NCBI RefSeq assembly: GCF_001553785.1
Contig: NZ_LOJP01000001.1
Coordinates: 1,694,334-1,758,333 of the forward strand
Reading direction: 5' to 3'
From: Actinoplanes sp. TFC3
GTDB taxonomy: Bacteria; Actinomycetota; Actinomycetes; Mycobacteriales; Micromonosporaceae
DNA: 64,000 nt
Shown here piece by piece: positions 53,290-61,122 of this stretch. Below the pieces are notes generated by a model. The model did no database searches. It was not told where the DNA came from and worked only from the letters and a program-made list of their open reading frames with translations. The position numbers and the translations under genes were made by a program. How positions within the stretch are numbered: position 1 is the stretch's first letter; each line of letters starts with the position of its first letter.

Positions 53290-53746
53290 CCCGCCATCGT
53301 AATTCCGACGATCCACGCCGGTCGAACCCGAAAGCCGGATCACCATCCTCCTGGGGCTATCGGCTCGAGGCATCGCCTCCGAGCGCGGGATCGTGCTGGT
53401 CGTTCGTCCTGACGCCGCCGACCACAGCGCATCGGGTCACCGCTGACCACGGCAGGACGGTTCGCGCGGTGTCACGTTCGGTCCACGTAGCACTTGACCT
53501 GGCCGTACGCCCGGTTGGAATGAAGCATTGCGCGAATTTGTCTTCGTCAATGGCTGACCGGGCGATCGTGCCTCGCTCGTTGGCGATCGGGACGTTGGCG
53601 CCGGCAAGCAAACGAGGGTACCGCCGGCAACGCTCACGCCGTACCTCGATTGCCGTGTGAGCTGGTCAAACGAACCGTCAGCGGGTCGCCGGTGACGGTG
53701 GCCGGGTGGTTCGCATGGAGCAATGTTCGGCTCACTCTAGGACCAT
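53290..53746. other. 457-bp gap with a copy of the dispersed repeat
   Basis: No gene is seen. The right part (53655-53745) is repeat copy 2, ending just before the antitoxin start, so it is probably the antitoxin promoter region. The rest shows nothing I can name. Confidence 0.6.
53655..53745. repeat. Dispersed repeat copy 2, promoter side of the orphan antitoxin
   Basis: GTGGTTCGCATGGAGCAATG near 53705 matches the corresponding segments of copies 1 and 3 with a few changes. It lies directly upstream of the antitoxin gene. Confidence 0.7.
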
Positions 53747-54130
53747 GTGGTCAGGCGGATCGGCGCGCAGGTGGGTCCGGACGGTTTGCAGCTCGACATC
53801 CCAACCGAACTCTACGGATTGCTGCGAGACGTCGTCGGGGCACTGTCCCAGGGCATGGCCATCTCGAGTGCCTCGCACAACACGATGCTGACCACCCAAG
53901 AAGCCGCCGACCTGCTCAACATCTCTCGTCCCACCCTGGTCCGACTGCTCACCGACGGCGAGATTCCGCACAGTCTGCGCGGCCGACATCGCCGGGTCCT
54001 GCTGCGCGACATCCTCGACTACTCCGAACGCACCCGCATCGAACGCCGTCCCGCTCTTAACCAGATGGCAGTCGACGCCGAGGACGATGACCTGTACAAG
54101 ACCACTCTCGACTCCCGGCCGTCGAGGTGA
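53747..54130 (+). CDS. Orphan antitoxin of the excisionase/MerR-like HTH type (partner of PIN_3 toxins)
   Basis: A 127-residue protein. MLTTQEAADLLNISRPTLVRLL followed by DGEIPHSLRGRHRRVLLRDILDY is the DNA-binding helix-turn-helix of antitoxins that normally precede PIN_3 toxins. The first 45 residues (LDIPTELYGLLRDVVGALSQGM) are the regular start of this family, perhaps slightly shortened. GTG start at 53747. The toxin that should follow is missing: only its last 12 codons remain (54136-54174). It therefore has no local target to neutralise and could act only as a repressor. Confidence 0.85.
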   Translation: MVRRIGAQVGPDGLQLDIPTELYGLLRDVVGALSQGMAISSASHNTMLTTQEAADLLNISRPTLVRLLTDGEIPHSLRGRHRRVLLRDILDYSERTRIERRPALNQMAVDAEDDDLYKTTLDSRPSR

Positions 54131-54135
54131 CAGCC

Positions 54136-54174
54136 GCTGCTGAAGCACGACGCCACATCGGCCCTCCGACCTGA
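54136..54174 (+). pseudogene. Last 12 codons of a deleted PIN_3 toxin
   Basis: Just after the antitoxin, 13 codons read AAEARRHIGPPT and stop. This matches AAEVRRHLRPPAW, the C-terminus of the toxin remnant at 50445-50699, including the flanking GCAGCCGTCCG. The body of the toxin has been deleted. Confidence 0.8.
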
Positions 54175-54320
54175 TAGCGCAGCCGTCCGGGACGGCTGAA
54201 GGCGGGTATAGACGCAGCTAACGGGCTGACCGGATGGCTGGGCCGCCCGGAATGACTGTGGGGCGGCTCGCTTGGGTAACGTCCGGCCCACTCCGGTGGT
54301 CCAGGGGCGACCCCCAGGGC
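54175..54320. repeat. Dispersed repeat copy 3
   Basis: GCAGCCGTCCG (54179-54189), GCTAACGGGCTG and GTCCGGCCCAC (54281-54291) match copy 1 in the same order. It is downstream flank of the vanished toxin. Confidence 0.75.
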
Positions 54321-54398
54321 CACGTCACGCGGGCCTCCAAAGCCCCGGATGCAAGTGCCCGGTGCGCAGGCAACGGTTACTTCACGCGAAGGTGAGAT

Positions 54399-54415
54399 GC
54401 GGGTTCAAGTCCCGT
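54399..54415 (+). other. tRNA T-arm-like sequence (possible att remnant)
   Basis: GCGGG, loop TTCAAGT, CCCGT form a standard T-arm, followed by CGCCGGTC. No matching 5' acceptor or anticodon arm is found upstream. It may be the 3' end of a tRNA left by a mobile element, or chance. Confidence 0.35.
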
Positions 54416-54498
54416 CGCCGGTCCTCCGCGTACCGGCCGCACGTGAGGCAGCGGGCGGCAGTGAGCGCCCGACCCCCTCAAGTCCCATCCGATCCTGC

Positions 54499-55185
54499 TT
54501 AACGGACGCTGCCGCAGACTTCGCAGGCACCGAAGCCCCGGGCGAGAGCGTCGACCATCGGAACCGAGTCCAGAGAAGATCGGATGCCGCCGCGGCGCTC
54601 AAGCTTGCGCCAGCCATCGTGCAGAGCGGGGCAGGCTTCGTCCAAGTGGTAGACGAGGCCGCCGGAGGTGACCTTCACCCGGGCCGGGAGCCCGGCCGCT
54701 TGGGGGCGGCACTGCCAGCAGGAACGGGTGGTCAGCTCATGGATGCACAGGGCCTCAAGCTGCTTGATGGCTTTCTGTAAAGCGTCGCCGGCCAGGGCTG
54801 TGGCTCGTGCGCCGTCGGGGTCCTCATGAGACCGGCCAGCCCAGAAGACCCGGCTCGACATGCCAGGCGCGAGGTCGAACCCAGGGCGGTCGCTGTGCAG
54901 CCGGACCGGCGCGGAACGGGTCAACGCCCTCAGTCCGGTGGCTACCGCAAGCATTTGGAGTTCGCGAGAACCGGAAGTGGCCAGCTCGTTGCCTTGGATC
55001 TCGCGGACGGCTGTACCCCACCGAAGGACGGCCCCCCAGCCGCCGGCGCCCTTCCCGCCTTCGGAGACCGTGGCGATGTGCAGGTCCACCGCGCGCTCAT
55101 TGTCAGGGTGGCTCACCGAAGAGGATCGCACTACATCGATGGTACGTAGTTGATGCAAGCCAGCTGAGCCGCAAATGACAGACAT
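54499..55185 (-). CDS. RNase H-fold protein with a cysteine-rich C-terminal tail
   Basis: A 228-residue protein that I recognise only in part. Residues about 30-110 look like an RNase HI fold: VDLHIATVSEGGKGAGGWGAVLRWG, then ATSGSRELQMLAVATGL and VRLHSDRPGF, with an Asp, Glu and Asp at the positions used for metal binding. The C-terminal part has CWQC and later CEVCGS plus a His/Cys-containing middle (HLDEACPALHD), which suggests zinc binding. No known architecture combines these in my memory. The start is uncertain; GTG codons inside the first 25 residues would also fit. Confidence 0.6.
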   Translation of the reverse strand: MSVICGSAGLHQLRTIDVVRSSSVSHPDNERAVDLHIATVSEGGKGAGGWGAVLRWGTAVREIQGNELATSGSRELQMLAVATGLRALTRSAPVRLHSDRPGFDLAPGMSSRVFWAGRSHEDPDGARATALAGDALQKAIKQLEALCIHELTTRSCWQCRPQAAGLPARVKVTSGGLVYHLDEACPALHDGWRKLERRGGIRSSLDSVPMVDALARGFGACEVCGSVR

Positions 55186-55237
55186 GTGAACGGTGCCCTC
55201 TGGCATTGTCCTCATGGGCTGAGTGTTGGATAGCGGT

Positions 55238-55672
55238 ATGCAGTCCAGCGAGGTCCTTGACGTTTTCGAGAAGTTGTTGAATGCCGCTCAGCATCCCGGC
55301 ATTGCCAAGGTTGAGCGCTATGACGGGGTTGTTTCGGGGATTCGGGTCCGGTTCAGCTGGGAGACCGACGGGTTCTTGTGGGTCAAGGCCGATGCGCCGG
55401 CTCCCACTGCCGGGCCCGAGCCGACGGGGGAGAAGTTCGGCACGGCTCCGTACCTGATCAAGCTGGCTCTTGATCTGTGCGAGTCGGCTCGGCCGGGGGG
55501 CTTTGCGAGCTGGGTGCCGGCTACCTACAAGGGGATGCCGGTTGCGCCTTCGGGATTGCAGATCAAGACCACTGATGGGGGTACGGTCAACTTGCGCGTG
55601 ACCTCAGGTGGCCAGGACCCCGAGGTCAACCCGCACGCCGGCTACTCGGTCCCCGCAGGAATCATCGTCTGA
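55238..55672 (+). CDS. Hypothetical protein
   Basis: A 144-residue protein that I do not recognise. ATG 55238 is preferred to the in-frame TTG at 55223. It seems to be a small alpha/beta domain (MQSSEVLDVFEKLLNA, VVSGIRVRFSWETDGFLWVKAD, ending NPHAGYSVPAGIIV) with no signal peptide or membrane segment. It is divergent from the RNase H-fold gene. Confidence 0.65.
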   Translation: MQSSEVLDVFEKLLNAAQHPGIAKVERYDGVVSGIRVRFSWETDGFLWVKADAPAPTAGPEPTGEKFGTAPYLIKLALDLCESARPGGFASWVPATYKGMPVAPSGLQIKTTDGGTVNLRVTSGGQDPEVNPHAGYSVPAGIIV

Positions 55673-55964
55673 CCAGGGCCAATTGCCGGCGCACCGTCGC
55701 CCTGGGTGGCCGGCGGCAGGTGGCCGGGGTAGCTGACCGCCTGCAGGGGTGAGCCCGTCGATGACCGTGTGTCGTCCACGGGGCGATGAACGCCGCGACG
55801 ATCATTTTGCTGTGAACGGGCATTTGCGGTGAACGTTGCACACATCGGATTCGTATGGACCAGATGGGGGTACCCCGTGGCGCCCGACCTGTTGGGGAAG
55901 TCCACCAACCGCACTGCAGCCGGCGCCATCCCCCGCGCCGGCCGAGTGAGAAGGAGAGGTGACC

Positions 55965-56927
55965 GTGGCGAGCTGGATCTTGGTGCCCTGCCTGGTCAGC
56001 CTGCGAAACGAGTTCAACAAGCTGGCCCCGGGCCGGGACAAGGCGTCCGACGGCTCGATCGGTGACACCTCGCACGCCGCGTCCTCATCGGATCACAACC
56101 CGGATGAGACCGGCAACACACCGTACGAGGATGCCGACAACAAGAACGAGGTCCACGCGATCGATGTGGACAACAACTTGCGCAAGTCCGGCTGGACGAT
56201 GACCCGGTGTGTGCAGGTGATCGTGACCCGGCATCGGCAGGGCCGCGACGACCGGTTGCAGAACGTCATCTACAACCGCACGATCTGGTCCCGTTCGTGG
56301 GGCTGGACGGCCCGGCAGTACACGGGCGCCAGCCCGCACACCGAGCACGCGCATTTCTCCGCGCGCTACACCACCGCCCAGGAATCCGACACCAGCCCGT
56401 GGGGGCTGCTCGACGCCGAGGAGGATGACATGCCGAGCGCCGCCGAAGTGGCCGCCGAGGTCATCAAGCAGCTCAAGACGCAGTCCGGCAAGGACGCGAT
56501 CTACGACGGCTGGAACCAGGACCGCATTCAGGAGTACGACACCAACACCGCTACCGGCGGCCAGACCATTCGCAAACCCACCAGCAGCGACAACGGGTAC
56601 ATGACGGCGGCCTCGGCGCTGACCTACGCGGTCAAGAACACCGACTGGGCCCGGATCAGCATCACTTCGCTGCACCGCAAGGTCGAGGCCATCGCCGCTG
56701 CCGTCGAGGCGCTCGGGCGCAATCTCGCGGCCAGCAACCCCGAGGTGCAGACCGCGCTGACCCGCCTCGCCGAGGTCCGTACCGAGCAGGACGGCCTCGA
56801 CCAGCAGATCCTCGCCGGCCTCGGCTCGTCGGCGTCGGTCGAGCAGACGGCCGAGACCCTGCGCGACGCCTACGGCCCCGAACGCGCCGCCCAAATCGGT
56901 GACCTGCTGAGCACCAAGGCGGCTTAA
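55965..56927 (+). CDS. Phage-lysin-like M15 peptidase domain protein
   Basis: A 320-residue protein. SDHNP near residue 43, EVHAIDVDNN near residue 62, and HTEHAHFSA near residue 112 give the His/Asp/His zinc ligands of the M15 D-Ala-D-Ala carboxypeptidase fold used by mycobacteriophage-type lysins. The C-terminal half is helical and unassigned. GTG 55965 is chosen because AAGGAGAG lies seven bases upstream; GTG 55959 is too close. No other phage gene is near. It converges with the dehydrogenase gene with a 4-nt overlap. Confidence 0.75.
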   Translation: MASWILVPCLVSLRNEFNKLAPGRDKASDGSIGDTSHAASSSDHNPDETGNTPYEDADNKNEVHAIDVDNNLRKSGWTMTRCVQVIVTRHRQGRDDRLQNVIYNRTIWSRSWGWTARQYTGASPHTEHAHFSARYTTAQESDTSPWGLLDAEEDDMPSAAEVAAEVIKQLKTQSGKDAIYDGWNQDRIQEYDTNTATGGQTIRKPTSSDNGYMTAASALTYAVKNTDWARISITSLHRKVEAIAAAVEALGRNLAASNPEVQTALTRLAEVRTEQDGLDQQILAGLGSSASVEQTAETLRDAYGPERAAQIGDLLSTKAA

Positions 56928-57862
56928 GAAACGACGTGGCTGAGCGGATCGCCGGAAAGCAGGGCGCGAAGGTTCTCCGCGATCCGTTCCGCCGCGCCAA
57001 GGGGGCGGCCCCCGGCGGCATGCGGACTGATGATCACCGACGGTTCGTCCCACAGGCCCGACCCCGGTGGCAACGGCTCGGTGGCGAACACGTCCAGCGC
57101 CGCCCCGCCCAGCCGTCCCGCGCGCAGCGCCGTGAGCAGCGCATCCTCATCGACAGTGGCGCCGCGCCCCACGTTGATCAGCCAGGCGTGCGCAGGCAGC
57201 AGGGCGAGCACCTGCGCATCCAGGACCCGCACGGTCGACGCGGTGGCCGGCAGAATCATGATCAGCACATCGGTTTCGGGCAGTAACCGCGGGAAGTCAC
57301 CGGCCGTGACCACCGGGAAGCCGTGCCGCTCACCTGCTGTGCGCGCGACACCGGTCACCGTCGCTCCCAGCGCCGCCAGATGCGGTGCCAGGCAAGCCGC
57401 GATGCCGCCGAAGCCCCAGATCATCACGCGCGCCCCGCGAAGCGTCCGGAAAGTTCCCTCTTCCCGTACGGGCTGAAGTCCGCCCAGCTCCCCGGCCCAC
57501 CGGCGCCCGATCTGCGCCCGGGTCAGCAGGTTGAGCCGGCGCGCCGCGGCCAGCGTAAGGGCCAGCGTGTGCTCGGCAACCGTCAAATCGTGCAGCCCGG
57601 TGCCCCCGGTGATGATCACCTCGGAATCGAACCCGGCGGCCAGCACGGCATCGGGCCCGGCGGCCAGCGTTTGCACCCATCGCAGCCGTCCGAGCCGCCG
57701 GGCCGCATCGGCCAGCTGACCCGCCGGGTTGCCCCACACCACCAGCGCCTCGGCGTCGGTGTGCTCCTCGGGAATCGGTTCGCTCACGTCGTACCCATGA
57801 GAATGAACCTCGGCGGGCACGCTCACCTCGAGGTCAATGCTGTTCGGCAGCAGCAGTTTCAT
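56924..57862 (-). CDS. D-isomer-specific 2-hydroxyacid dehydrogenase
   Basis: A 312-residue NAD(P)-dependent dehydrogenase. ARVMIWGFGGIAACLAPHL is the NAD motif, LINVGRGATVDEDALLTAL the conserved central segment with the arginine, and IISPHAAGG contains the catalytic His. An Asp-Glu pair in LDVFATEPLP completes the pattern. It interconverts 2-hydroxy and 2-keto acids; substrate unknown. ATG 57862 is four bases before the stop of the TetR gene upstream, so both are one transcription unit. Confidence 0.88.
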   Translation of the reverse strand: MKLLLPNSIDLEVSVPAEVHSHGYDVSEPIPEEHTDAEALVVWGNPAGQLADAARRLGRLRWVQTLAAGPDAVLAAGFDSEVIITGGTGLHDLTVAEHTLALTLAAARRLNLLTRAQIGRRWAGELGGLQPVREEGTFRTLRGARVMIWGFGGIAACLAPHLAALGATVTGVARTAGERHGFPVVTAGDFPRLLPETDVLIMILPATASTVRVLDAQVLALLPAHAWLINVGRGATVDEDALLTALRAGRLGGAALDVFATEPLPPGSGLWDEPSVIISPHAAGGRPLGAAERIAENLRALLSGDPLSHVVS

Positions 57863-57866
57863 GGGA

Positions 57867-58445
57867 TCAGCCCAGCGAGGCGCTTGCGGCGCGCAGTTCT
57901 TTGAGAGCATTCAATGTGTACGGTGCCAGCCCGTCATTGACGTCACGCTCGCCTTCCGACCATTCGGCATAACCGCGCTTGAAGGCGAGCACCCCCAATT
58001 CGCCGGCCAGCGCCGCAACCGGATCGGGCACACCGCGAGCAATCAGCGCGGCGGTCATGGCTGCCGCGAGGCCGACACTTTTCAGGGCGTCGCGTTCCTG
58101 CAGTTCGGTGCTGGTGGCCACGGCGGCCTTCAGGCGCGGGCCGAGTTCCCGATTCATCGGTCCCATGGCACTCGACGCCCGCTCGAGGCCGGCCGCGACC
58201 GCGTCCATCGGGCTGGCGCCGTCCGGGGCTTCGGTGATCCCGGCGGCCAGCAGCTGGCTCAGGGCTTCCTGGCCGGCCACCAAGAGCTCGCGCTTGTCCG
58301 GGAAGTGCCGGAAGAACGTGCTCTTGGTGACCCCGGCGCGCTCGGCGATCTGCGCAACCGTCGTGGCGTCGTATCCCTGCTCGACGAACAGGTCGACGGC
58401 GGCCAGCACCAGCCGTTCACGCGCCCCGGGTTCCCATCGAGCCAT
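57867..58445 (-). CDS. TetR-family regulator
   Basis: A 192-residue repressor with the helix-turn-helix TTVAQIAERAGVTKSTFFRHFPDKREL. The helical ligand domain is unassigned. It is divergent from an NAD-dependent epimerase gene and upstream of the dehydrogenase gene. The gap of 88 bp holds an inverted repeat and a direct repeat that are probably its operators. Confidence 0.88.
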   Translation of the reverse strand: MARWEPGARERLVLAAVDLFVEQGYDATTVAQIAERAGVTKSTFFRHFPDKRELLVAGQEALSQLLAAGITEAPDGASPMDAVAAGLERASSAMGPMNRELGPRLKAAVATSTELQERDALKSVGLAAAMTAALIARGVPDPVAALAGELGVLAFKRGYAEWSEGERDVNDGLAPYTLNALKELRAASASLG

Positions 58446-58472
58446 ACCCTCAGCATACGTGACGAGACCTTT

Positions 58473-58516
58473 GTCCCATCATCGTGCTAGCGTGACGGGA
58501 CAAGAGTCCCATCATC
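58473..58516. promoter_or_regulatory. Repeated operator sites between TetR and epimerase genes
   Basis: GTCCCATCATC occurs twice (58473-58483 and 58506-58516), and GGGAC/GTCCC forms an inverted repeat at 58497-58510. Both are in the 88-bp divergent gap, so they are likely TetR-binding sites. Confidence 0.7.
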
Positions 58517-58533
58517 ATCCGGGAGAACACCCC

Positions 58534-59415
58534 ATGCGCATCTTCATCACCGGCGGAACCGGCCTGATCGGCTCCGCCGTCGTAGCCGAACTGCTCGGCA
58601 ACGGCCACACCGTCCTGGCCCTGGCCCGCTCCGACGCCTCCGCCCAAGCCGCCGAAGCCGCCGGCGCCGAGGTTCTGCGGGGATCCCTGGGCGACCTTGA
58701 CGTGCTGCGCGCCGGCGCCGCCCAGGCTGACGGCGTGATCCACCTGGCCTTCAGCAACGACTTCAGCTCAGCCGAGGCCGTCGCCGCCTCGGTCGCCGAG
58801 GAGAGCGCCGCCATGCTGGCCCTGGGCGAGGAACTGACCGGCAGCGACCGCCCGTTCGTCACGGTGTCGGGCACACCCTGGGTGCCGGGCCGGGTCTCCA
58901 CCGAGGCCGACCCGCTGCCCACCGACGGCCCAGTCGGGGGCCGTGGACGTACCGTAAACCGGATCTTGGCATCGTCCTCCCGGGGCGTGCGAAGCGCCTC
59001 GGTCCGCCTGCCCCGCACCGTGCACAACCGGGGCACCGGTGGCTTCGCGGGCCTGCTGACCGAAATCGCCCGCGCCAACGGCGTATCCGGCTACCCGGGC
59101 GACGGCACCCAGCGCTGGCCCGCCGTGCACGCCCTCGACGCAGCGGTCCTGTTCCGCCTGGTCCTGGAATCGGCCCCGGCCGGAACCGCCTGGCACGCCG
59201 TGGCCGACGAGGGCGACACGGTCCGCGACATCGCCGAGGTCATCGGGCGGCGGCTCGGACTGCCGGTGGAAAATGTGCCGGTGGAGACCTTCGGGCCACT
59301 CGGCGAGATCTTCGCGACCGATCAACCGTCGACGAGCGCGGGGACGCGGGAGGGGCTGGGCTGGGAGCCGAAGCACCCGAGTCTGCTCGATGACCTGGAA
59401 AACATTCAGGCCTGA
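58534..59415 (+). CDS. NAD(P)-dependent epimerase/dehydratase-like SDR
   Basis: A 293-residue extended SDR. FITGGTGLIGSAVVAEL is the dinucleotide motif, VTVSGTPW supplies the serine region, and the catalytic YxxxK appears to be replaced, with GRTVNR at the expected place, so it may be an atypical SDR without classical chemistry. ATG 58534 has CGGGAG upstream. It is controlled by the divergent TetR. Confidence 0.85.
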   Translation: MRIFITGGTGLIGSAVVAELLGNGHTVLALARSDASAQAAEAAGAEVLRGSLGDLDVLRAGAAQADGVIHLAFSNDFSSAEAVAASVAEESAAMLALGEELTGSDRPFVTVSGTPWVPGRVSTEADPLPTDGPVGGRGRTVNRILASSSRGVRSASVRLPRTVHNRGTGGFAGLLTEIARANGVSGYPGDGTQRWPAVHALDAAVLFRLVLESAPAGTAWHAVADEGDTVRDIAEVIGRRLGLPVENVPVETFGPLGEIFATDQPSTSAGTREGLGWEPKHPSLLDDLENIQA

Positions 59416-59724
59416 TCAGTGAGAGCCAGCGGCAAGCCGGACGCAAGATCCTGAAGGTACGTCAATTTCAGCCGTTAGTGTGAAGTGGACAGAGGCGTGC
59501 AGACGTGCCAAAATTCCAGGCCGTTTTTGCCGAACCGTCGTCGGACGTGTGTTCCGAGTAGCTGTTCGACCGGCAATACGAAGGATCCGGTCATACGGTT
59601 GGCCATTTTGACAAGCCCTTCAGATTCGCGCGAACGGCGGAAGTCGCCAAGTTGACAGGCGTTTCCTTTGACCGGGTCTGCGCTTGGTGTCGCGATGTCC
59701 GCCTGCCGATCTTCGGGGAGCCGC
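59416..59724. other. 309-bp leader of the ParA-like operon
   Basis: No convincing gene is seen. It is less GC-rich than average and holds TTGACA twice (near 59607 and 59653), either of which may be a -35 box; I cannot fix the -10 elements. GGGGAG precedes the ParA-like start. Confidence 0.5.
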
Positions 59725-60666
59725 ATGCAGGTCATCGCCGTCATGAATTACAAAGGCGCCGTCGGTAAGACGACGCTGACCGCCAATCTGGGGGCCGAGA
59801 TCGCCGGACGAGGACGCAAGGTCCTCCTGGTTGATCTCGACCCCCAGGCCAATCTCACGTTCTCCTTCTACTCGGTCGAGCAGTGGCGCGAAGATCTGCG
59901 TAAAGACACGACCATCATGCGCTGGTACGAGGGTGATGCCCCCGGTCGCGAAGTCGACCTGCATGAGCTGATCGTCACGCCTCCGCTGGTCAACGCCCAA
60001 CTGGCGGATACCGGGGGCCGTCTTGACCTGATCTCGTCGCACCTCAAGCTGATCGACATCGACCTGCGCCTCGCGGCTCGCCTCGGCGGGGGCACCACCC
60101 TGGGTGAGTCCAAACGCAAATTCCTCGATCTGCACGGCTGTCTGGCGCGAGCGCTGCGCCATGAGGCCTTCCAGGAGTACGACGTCGTGCTAATCGATTG
60201 TGCGCCCAACTTCGGCTTGGTGACAAAGACCGCCATTGTCGCCAGCGACTACGTCCTGGTGCCCGCAAAAGCCGACTACCTGTCGACGCTTGGCATCCAG
60301 TACCTGGTCGGCAACTGTGATGACCTGGTCTCGGAGTACAACGACTACGTCAATCACGGGACGCCGGGAAGGGCCGGCGACCAAACGATCGAAACCCGGT
60401 TCCTGGGCGTCATCTTCACCATGGTCAAGATCTACGCCAGCAAACCCATCGGCACGCAGCAGTACTACATCGAAGAGATCCGGCAGAACAGTCAGATGCC
60501 CGTTCTCGCGGGCACGATGCGGGACAGCCCGCGTTACTTCGGAGACGCAGGGGAGAGCGGTGTGCCGGCGGTGCTGCGGGCACCGGTCACCGATGAAGTG
60601 GTGGCCGAGTTTCAAACGCTGACAACGGAAATTCTCGAGGGCGTCGAGGCGGGCAGCGTACGGTGA
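59725..60666 (+). CDS. ParA/MinD-like ATPase
   Basis: A 313-residue ATPase. NYKGAVGKTTLTANLG is the deviant Walker A (signature Lys10 and Lys15; the usual KGGVGKT has Ala in place of one Gly), LLVDLDPQANLT the switch I region, and DVVLIDCAPNFG the Walker B/switch II. It is probably a chromosomal ParA-type rather than a plasmid-partition protein, because no ParB follows. It is the first of three coupled genes, with GTGA overlap to the next. The module may be a regulatory or defence system. Confidence 0.85.
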   Translation: MQVIAVMNYKGAVGKTTLTANLGAEIAGRGRKVLLVDLDPQANLTFSFYSVEQWREDLRKDTTIMRWYEGDAPGREVDLHELIVTPPLVNAQLADTGGRLDLISSHLKLIDIDLRLAARLGGGTTLGESKRKFLDLHGCLARALRHEAFQEYDVVLIDCAPNFGLVTKTAIVASDYVLVPAKADYLSTLGIQYLVGNCDDLVSEYNDYVNHGTPGRAGDQTIETRFLGVIFTMVKIYASKPIGTQQYYIEEIRQNSQMPVLAGTMRDSPRYFGDAGESGVPAVLRAPVTDEVVAEFQTLTTEILEGVEAGSVR

Positions 60667-61109
60667 GCGATCTTGTCCTTCTTCTCCAATTGCAAGCGCG
60701 CGTGACCACCTTCCTGGCCGGCCTGGGTGTCGATGATCTGGCCGCCCTTGCTGACGGCCGTCTTGTCCTGGCAACGTCATCGCCCGCAGAGCTGAACCAT
60801 CATCCGGCGCCGATGCAAGTTCCCTCGACCCCCGTCGCCCCTCCTTCTGCCACAACACCGCGGAAACGAACAGCGGGATCCGCCGAGCCGTTCGACGCCG
60901 ATGCGGTCGTCACGAAGCTGCGCGCCGCCGAAAAAGTCGATGATGTCGCGGGACTTCTCAAACGCGGGAAGATCACCGCGCCAAATTTGAAACTGGTCGC
61001 CAAGGCGCTGCAAATACCGGATAAGGGAACCATGGACGAGCTGGCCAGAAAGATCCTGAACATCACTGTGGTTGCCCGCGCTAAGCATGCCGCGTTGCGG
61101 CAGGGCTAG
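60663..61109 (+). CDS. Unknown middle protein of the ParA-HEPN operon
   Basis: A 148-residue protein. The N-terminus is helical (LVLLLQLQARVTTFLAGLGVDDLAALADGRL), followed by a Pro-rich linker and a C-terminal helical part (LLKRGKITAPNLKLVAKALQIPDKGTMDELARKIL) that recalls small DNA-binding or docking domains. I cannot name a family. GTG start overlaps the ParA-like stop, and the next gene begins 13 bp downstream. Confidence 0.7.
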   Translation: MSDLVLLLQLQARVTTFLAGLGVDDLAALADGRLVLATSSPAELNHHPAPMQVPSTPVAPPSATTPRKRTAGSAEPFDADAVVTKLRAAEKVDDVAGLLKRGKITAPNLKLVAKALQIPDKGTMDELARKILNITVVARAKHAALRQG

Positions 61110-61122
61110 CGGGCCGGCAGCT

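Noticed and set aside
59725..60666. Plasmid partition ParA
   Set aside because: No ParB-like gene or centromere-like repeats follow, and the partner genes are of a different kind.
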